DNA from: Platerodrilus igneus
Taxonomy: Eukaryota; Arthropoda; Insecta; Coleoptera; Lycidae
Direction: 5' to 3'
Assembly: GCA_036346225.1 (NCBI GenBank)
Contig: JARFIW010000995.1
Coordinates: forward strand, 3,619,216-3,683,215
DNA length: 64,000 nt
Shown: positions 57,767 to 64,000 of the stretch, one piece after another
Position numbering within the stretch: the stretch's first letter is position 1
How the letters are laid out: each line of letters opens with the position of its first letter
Notes under the pieces: model-generated
Told to the model about the DNA's origin: nothing
The model's database searches: none
What the model saw: the letters and a program-made list of their open reading frames with translations, nothing else
Program-made: the position numbers and the translations under genes

Positions 57767-59385
57767 TTTTCTACGACTGTAGTACGTACTTTTTAAATGT
57801 GATACCTCTTTTGTTAATATTATAAAATACATGGTAAGTATAGGAGTACACATTTTATTAATATCATAAGTTTATTATCGTTTGTGAATATACATAAATT
57901 CAAAGAAAAGTACAAATTTATCATAATAAAAGTAAATAAATTGATTTAAGTTTATTTTTTAGATTCATTATTATTAACAATATTAAAGGTGACATTGCAA
58001 TTATTAAACGTCATTGTAGAAGGTGTTTTCACAAAAACTAAATTTTCTTGACGTTGGAAATTCTTGTCTTTGGACGTTGATGGAACATTTGATGTGCTAT
58101 CAATTGAATTTTGTATTATGTTGCCTACATTCAACTTATTTGTTAAAGAATCGGCTATATAGTTTTCGGCGACTGATGTTGATTTCCAGCCACCGTGCCT
58201 TTTTAAAGATGTTATATCTTCTCCAGCATCTACAAGAATAGTGGCGGAAGATCTCCAGAAGCAATGACCAGTATATAATTCCGGATTGGGTAGTTTTAAA
58301 TACGTTGCAATTTGCTTTCCCATAGCACCAAATTTATTGATACCCACTTTCTGTGTGTTGCATTTTCCTTCCTGATAATTTAAGAAAAACTAGGATCGCA
58401 AACATTTGATGAACGTAGATTCCAGTATTTTATTTCATAAAAATTACTCGTTATCGTAAAGCTGCGTATAATTTTTGTTTTCATGTCGGGAACTGTAACT
58501 AATATCGCAGAACCCAATTCCGTGAAATTAGTAATCTTCATCTGATGTAATTCCTGTCTGCGGCAAGCACCCATAATTCCCATAATTAATGCAGTCTGTA
58601 ACAATATAAAAATAGCTATAAACACGCATTATTCTCATAGTTAATATTACATACTTTTGTCAGAAGAAACTGTTGATCCGGAGCCTCAGTAATAAATTTA
58701 TTTATTTCCTCTGTTGTAAAAATTTTTGATTTTTTCGATTTATAACCGCTTGACTTCCGTTTGAGAAATGCTCTTAATTTTCCATACTTTGATATATCTA
58801 CATTATGATGGATGGTGAGACTTGTTCTCAACATAGAATAATGTGTCCACAATGTCCGAGATTTATACTTATTAGATAATTCATTAAAGTACGCAATTAA
58901 AACATTTTCAGAATAAGATGTTGTCTTTTGATCTCTTCGCCAATCCATAAACGATTTATAAGCAGTCTCATATTTTTTTTTGGAAATTTCCGGTAATAAA
59001 TTTAATGTAGTTGCATTTGCAGCTTCCACAATATTTGGAGGCGTCGGTTCTAGTTCGCTTTCACTATCACTAGCCATTTTTTAAAGACTTTGCAAATACT
59101 TTAAGATTTTAAACGCTTTCACAGTATGAAATTATTTATTTGACATTTGTTGGTTTATTATTTGTTTCATAGCCCACCTTTGAAAACTCGGCCGTCATTG
59201 GAAATAAGATGCAAGTGCAGGGCTACTTGATTAATAGAAATATAAGCGCAACCGTGCAAACTGAACATTACCGCACTGGTTGCTTAGCAACGAGTGCGGG
59301 AATAAAAACCTGTATAGAATGTAGTAGATTTCTCTATCAAAAACACACCTAAAATAGGCTCGTTCCAAAACAGTCGTAGAAAAAA
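57764..59385 (-). mobile_element. Crypton-like tyrosine-recombinase DNA transposon
   Basis: A tyrosine-recombinase gene (59077-57952) lies between inverted copies of TTTTTCTACGACTGT (57767-57781) and ACAGTCGTAGAAAAA (59367-59381). A second palindrome (CCGCACT-GTTGCTTAGCAAC-AGTGCGG) sits inside the right end at about 59271-59300, and the 133-bp palindrome abuts the left end. Cryptons move by site-specific recombination and usually lack terminal inverted repeats, so the end structure is unusual. True limits and target sites are not certain. Confidence 0.6.
57952..59077 (-). pseudogene. Tyrosine recombinase of Crypton type, two exons plus a frameshift
   Basis: Exon 1 (58655-59077, 141 codons, MASDSESELEPTPPN start) holds the core-binding domain: YKSFMDWR, NVLIAYFNEL, LWTHYSMLRTSL and KIFTTEEINKF. 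A 59-bp intron (58596-58654, GTATGT donor) joins in phase to the catalytic domain: LIMGIMGACRRQELHQM (first Arg), then after a one-base frameshift near 58385 the frame 58347-57952 with LYTGHCFWRSSATILVDAG, LKRHGGWKSTSVAENY (nucleophile Tyr). The usual H-x-x-R reads H-C-F-W, i.e. the second catalytic Arg is Trp (TGG; one C-to-T change from CGG). With the frameshift this predicts an inactive enzyme. Confidence 0.82.
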
Positions 59386-60059
59386 CATATTTACAGTACT
59401 GCCAATTAATACGAGACACTATAACTAAATATTTATAAGATTAACAGATGTTCATGTTAATAAATACAAACGGGAACAAATACCTAAATAAAAAGTACAA
59501 ACATTTGGGCTTTGCATAAAAGTCTAAGTTATTATTTCATCTTATTCACTGTAATACTATAGTATTTATCAACTTACCTTGTGTAATTAACTACCTAATA
59601 TATATTACAATAATAATAAAAGCATAAACATACAGGTAACAACTGCATTAAATCAGTTAATGACTAATGGAGTATGAACAAACTTAACACTGGTGCATGT
59701 TAATAAGTACAAACAAGAACGCACGAAGAATAGACATGGTCTTTTTCGCAATGAATACTTAGCATAAGGATTGTTATTATGAACTAATAAAGGAATATTA
59801 TTAACCCAAAAAAAGATACAAGCATTTAGGAAGTGATAGTCGGCGGCAGTGACAGAGCTCATGCTTTCACAGCTCATTGTGGTATGACGTGGATTTGCTG
59901 ACAAGACCTAGTTGGCTGACTGCGTGACCAGGGTAGTTTTCTAGGTTTCAGATGTAATCAAGTAAGGTAGTGTCAGAATGCAATTACTGGCCATGTAGAA
60001 GAATAGAAGAATTTTGTGGCATCACGATACAAATCACTGACTATGCAATGATAAGTAAT

Positions 60060-60425
60060 AGAGTGCTGCCGGGATAAAAATCACCTAATGTAGTGTTCGA
60101 AGTGGAATAAAAATCGCCTGTGGTGTAGTATTCGAACCATGATAAAAATCACTGTGTAATGAGAGTAAAGTGTGTTAACCAGGATAACAATCATTGGTTA
60201 TGTGTAGTGTGATTTAATTATGGTAAGCTGGTTCGTAGCATAATACTAGATGCTCGGATAACAATCACAAGCGTGCTAGTAGGTAGTTCCTTGAATAAAA
60301 ATCGACACGAACTTAATTTCTGGTCCTTCTGATTGCAGGCGTGCTTATAGTGAGCGAGACAAAATGAATTACATTCGTTTGGGTTTTTATGTCTGGTAAA
60401 CAAGTTTTTAGGTTTGGTTATGAAG
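60060..60425 (+). repeat. GATAAAAATCACC dispersed repeat, copy 2, with internal tandem units
   Basis: It aligns with 56835-57125 in its right part. Its left part repeats a 36-43 bp unit at least three times (GGATAAAAATCACC-TAGTGTTCGAA, GGAATAAAAATCGCC-TAGTATTCGAA, TGATAAAAATCACTGTG). No coding sequence. Confidence 0.6.
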
Positions 60426-60439
60426 TAAAACAACTCTCA

Positions 60440-62630
60440 ATTCACCTGGTTTAAATCTATTCTAAAATAACATTATTTGAGCATTTTGTGAACAAATATG
60501 CGTAAAACGATTTGTAAATGTACTTACATTAATAGTTTGTTAAGTCATCTAGAGATATTCCTATAAGAAAATATATACAATAAACAAAAATGGTAAAATT
60601 CATTATCAGTTCATTCTCAACCATAAATACAATTCAAATTACACATATAATTCTACTACAGTTTCATCTGAAAGTCACCACGAATTACATTGAACCATGA
60701 GATATCATTTCATCTTTCAAGGCATTGAATTTCAAACTATTTTGCTGGAAAACAAACCGTCTCAATCTCCTTGGGTTTGTCGAAAATTCATGATCAATCA
60801 TAAGGACCCATCTTTATTATTCCATAATCAACAGTGTTTACGACAAACTAAACCTTTTCTTTTCTGTCTACCCACACATCTGTTCGTGTTGACAACTTCC
60901 AAGGAATTGCATTCTTTTGTTCAAGTGGCTATTTAGTGATGTCAATATTCCCACTTTTCAGCTTAGAGGGGTATGTTATTAATATATACAAATATGTAAG
61001 ATGCCTGACTGTCATGTTTTTTTTTGCTAACCCCGCATAACTAATATAAATGAATATATTGTCCTGTATAATGATGTCTGGTTTGTAATTTAATTTCTGT
61101 GGATATCATTAATTCAGGATTTTTTATTAGTATTAAATGGTAAACACTCGATTTTTATTACATCTTGTATACATCTGAAATTATACTTTTTAGTGACTTT
61201 TAAATTAATTAACGAATCAGAGTTTCATTTCAAATGCATTGTACAGAAACGAAATGATACTTTGTAACTTCTAACTTTATGAATTTTATAGAACTCCTAC
61301 CTATTGCAATAGATTATTAAACACTATTATACTGAAATCAAAATTGCACGGAGTGCTTCAATAATAAGTTGTTTATTTTATATTACTTTTCCCCCTTCTC
61401 ATATAATTTTTATTTCCCGTAATGTCTTAACGTTACAAAACCTATACTTTTAAAAATCACTTTCCTAACAATAGTGTTTTGAGCCACACAAGCTTGGCAG
61501 GCCTGCATACCGCCTGAGGGCCTCAGATTGAGTACGACAATTGGAAGAATAAAAATGATGTCAGGATTTGAACCAATAACGTGCCAATTTATATTTGGAT
61601 ACTTTTACTAAGCTACCAAGAGTGATTGGAAAGATAAAAAACAAATCACGTATGTCACCATATATCAACCAACTTTCAGTTACGTTTGTCATTTTTGTCA
61701 TTGTATCTAACAGTATCAGGTTTTTGATTTTATGTAAGATATTGACAGTACGTGATCCTCGAATTGAAGGCTTAAGCCATACATATATCAAACGCATATA
61801 ATATAGTTACACAAGGCAAGCAGATTCTTAATACAGCAATGTATGTTCTTGATGTTGGAACAAAGGATAAATGCAGGAAAAACTACAATATAATCAGAAA
61901 TAACATCACACTCCATGTTTAGCCAGGAGAGATCCAAGACCCATTATTAGCCTGACACTCTTTTTAACATTCACGATCCAAACCTTCGAATTTTTAATAT
62001 GATGCTGGATAATGTATTGTAGTTACAACACGAAATGTAACTTTTAAATTATTAAATAAAGAGCTTAGTTTTTTTTTATAATTTACTACTTCACCCTCTT
62101 CGATGTTTCTTTCTATGATTAGCATCAGTCTAGCAGTGACAGCTATAAAAATTTATGTTGTGCAAATTATTGAGCTTGATAAGGCAAAATTAAAACAAGC
62201 ATTAGACTAAAATAATGAACTTTACAGATACGATGAAAGGGTTTGTGACAATGTGGATAGGAATATTGTTTGGGATTTTAAATAAAACAGGAATAGATTA
62301 AGACAGGTCGGTGATTTACACCTTATTCAGCAAACAAATGGCTGCAATAGAAATAGATAACAAGGTGGCGGAATCTAAAGATGTAAAAGTTGTGCCAAAT
62401 CTATCTAATATAACTCTTATAGGCAACTGGCATTAAATAAAATCAAAAAGTTCATAATTCAGGGAAAAACAATCAATTGCTGATGATGCAATGGTGTCAA
62501 ACGAATCATATTAGTTAGAAATAGAATTAAATAAAATGTAAAAAAATTTAAATAGAAATTTAGACGAAAATCAAGAAAGCCAAACAAAAAAAAGAGATGC
62601 AACAAGCACAATAAAGAAAGAAAGTGAGTA
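60440..62630. other. Non-coding, no gene recognised
   Basis: Short frames (60697-60936, 61561-61801) show no family resemblance. A tRNA-like SINE head is listed separately at 61564-61630. Confidence 0.4.
61564..61630 (-). repeat. tRNA-like Pol III promoter, probable SINE head
   Basis: On the minus strand TAGCTTAGTA (A-box-like) is followed about 35 bases later by an exact B box GGTTCAAATCC (61564-61574). No duplication or second copy was found. Confidence 0.35.
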
Positions 62631-62639
62631 AAGCTAGAG

Positions 62640-63190
62640 TCGGATTAGAAAAGTAAGTTTTGCTACTTAGGAAGTTGAAATACAAATGACAATAGAAGTA
62701 AGAGGGAATGAAGAGTAGAATATTCCAAGGACAAGATAACCTTTGAGGTGAAGGTGACAGGTACAATAAATCTCGAGAATAGCTCTAACTGTTGCAAAAA
62801 CTGTTTAAAGCCTAATTTGGAATGCTGTGAAAGAGACATTAAGTAAAGAAGTTAGAAAGCTTCTAGATGAGATGCTACAAAAGAATGTTTAAAGTCAACT
62901 GTAAAGATGAAATTAGTTACGATTGGGTCCTGGAAACGTTTTGGGGAAAATAGAAGTAACACAAGAGTAGCAAAAAAAGGGCATAGTAGGATGATAGGTC
63001 ATATTCTTTGATACAAAGGAATGATTAGGCAGCAATGGTGGGAAGATCAAAAGGTAATGGATACAGAGAACAAAGATGAGTACATCGACCAGATTAAAAA
63101 AGACAGTTAAAAATGGTTATAGAAATAATTAGCTCAGGGCTGAAAACAATGCAAAATTGCATCAAACCATAACATCGAGATTGTAACTAA
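62640..63190 (+). pseudogene. RTE-like LINE 3' fragment, heavily decayed
   Basis: Broken plus-strand frames follow the C-terminal order of the RTE-like ORF2: a KVSF-type segment where FCYLG is expected (about 62655), RRMIGHIL near 62990, and DEYIDQIKKDS near 63075-63110, then a CATCAAACC block near 63160 comparable to the CGTCAAACCG block of the younger copy. No open frame remains. Confidence 0.55.
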
Positions 63191-63269
63191 AAACTTAATA
63201 AGTAACAATCAATTTAAAAAAATACATCTATTTTGACTTTTCTAATCGCGGCTTTAATCACACCCTTAT

Positions 63270-64000
63270 ATTTTTGCTATACAGCTTTATATCCTTAAAA
63301 TTCATTCCAATTAGTTTGTATGCTTCATCTGTCTTTCCTATTTCCATCTTAGTTTGTACGTTTCTGTGCTTTTCATCAATCCGTTGTTCTTTAGTTTATC
63401 CGCATTTGCGAATAATATACCATTTGAGGCTTTGTACCTCTTCCCTGCTTCATCTGGTTTGATTTTATATTTTCGCCTTGCTTCGATTAAATTCAGAATA
63501 TCGTTTGTAACCCGTGGTTTCTAATGGATTTAATGTTATTCCATTCTATTTCTTTGGTATCAGAAATATTCTTGACGTCTTTCAACAATTCGTTTGACTT
63601 CTTCTCAAATCCTTTGTTTGTATCTTTATCTTTTGGTTCCTTGTTTTTGTTACTTTTTCAAATTTAAATGTGGCTTTCGTAATTACTATGTTGTGGTCAT
63701 TGTCTATATCTGCTTCCAGGTAACTCCTACAGTTGTTGACTTGATTCCTAAAATGTTGTCTAACAAGAATGTAATCTATTTGATATTTCCCTATGTCTCC
63801 TGACATCTTTCATGTGTATTTATGATGGTTACATTGTTTTTGTTGCAAAATTCTACCAGCCTATTTCCTCTGCTGTTTCTAAACTAAATGAACCAAATAC
63901 AGCACATTCCCTACACTCACCTACCACTGCATTTAGCATATTTGAAATTATTAGATTTTCATGCCCTTTTACATATCTTAGTATGTCTTCGATATCTTTG
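63270..64000 (-). pseudogene. RTE-like LINE, endonuclease-to-linker fragment, runs off the window
   Basis: On the minus strand from the window edge: EDILRYVKGHENLIIS with NAVVGE (the GDFN block, decayed), then MSGDIGKYQIDYILVRQHFR (63806), the SYLEADIDNDHNIVI block (end of the endonuclease, D-H pair), and a linker with VTNDILNLIEARRKYKIKPD-like and KMEIGKTDEAYKL-like segments ending near 63270. It is the same family as 26267-26995 and 40741-42833 but more decayed. It faces the plus-strand fragment at 62640-63190. Confidence 0.75.

Noticed and set aside
57952..59077. Host tyrosine-recombinase-derived gene rather than a transposon
   Set aside because: A frameshift and a lost catalytic Arg, with inverted repeats at both ends, fit a decaying mobile copy better.
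60697..60936. 79-codon open frame as a small gene
   Set aside because: No splice signals, no motif, and length expected by chance in such a long region.

Overview
The window is AT-rich animal nuclear DNA, most likely from an insect or other arthropod. The evidence is two spliced conserved genes with very short introns, together with many arthropod-type transposable elements: CR1/Jockey-like, RTE-like and LOA/I-like LINEs, BEL/Pao, hAT, piggyBac, a Crypton-like tyrosine-recombinase element, and tRNA-derived SINEs. Nothing looks bacterial: there are no operons, ribosome-binding sites or CRISPR. The species cannot be named from this sequence.

Only two host genes can be supported. SARNP (minus strand, three exons, 30904-31857) encodes a SAP-domain mRNA-export factor. 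SMIM8 (plus strand, 50118-50431, two coding exons) encodes an 84-residue single-pass membrane protein. Weaker candidates are a first exon divergent from SARNP (32152-32261), a helix-turn-helix ORF (32617-32844) and an acidic ORF (7212-7463).

Layout. 0-12.5 kb: mostly non-coding, with a SINE (2554-2865), a piggyBac C-terminal relic (8030-8575) and a short element with an RTE-like tail (9401-9709). 12.5-16.2 kb: a decayed BEL/Pao element on the minus strand. 18.9-30.2 kb: two CR1/Jockey-like LINEs on the minus strand. LINE A carries a 632-bp inverted-repeat element. LINE B has an ORF1 with a Cys/His finger and an esterase domain, and is split by a 3.35-kb RTE-containing insertion flanked by a 12-bp target-site duplication. 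30.9-33 kb: the SARNP neighbourhood. 33.3-45.3 kb: a large, old inverted repeat. Its left arm was later hit by an LOA-type LINE (itself hit by a SINE) and by a nearly open LINE C. Its right arm and centre hold LTR-like pieces, an RTE LINE, a tandem repeat and a second LINE-tailed short element. 45.3-50 kb: non-coding plus a 277-bp hairpin. 50.1-50.4 kb: SMIM8. 51.4-54.6 kb: a complete-ended hAT element with an 8-bp duplication. 55.7-61.6 kb: LINE and tRNA-like fragments, a dispersed repeat pair, and the Crypton-like element with palindromic ends. 62.6-64 kb: two opposed RTE fragments.

The main story is nested transposition that can be ordered in time. Target-site duplications, reading frames that continue across insertions, and a paralogous empty site inside the window give that order. 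The best candidates for something undescribed are the inverted repeat with its exon-like start, the LINE-tailed short element family, and the palindrome-ended tyrosine-recombinase element.
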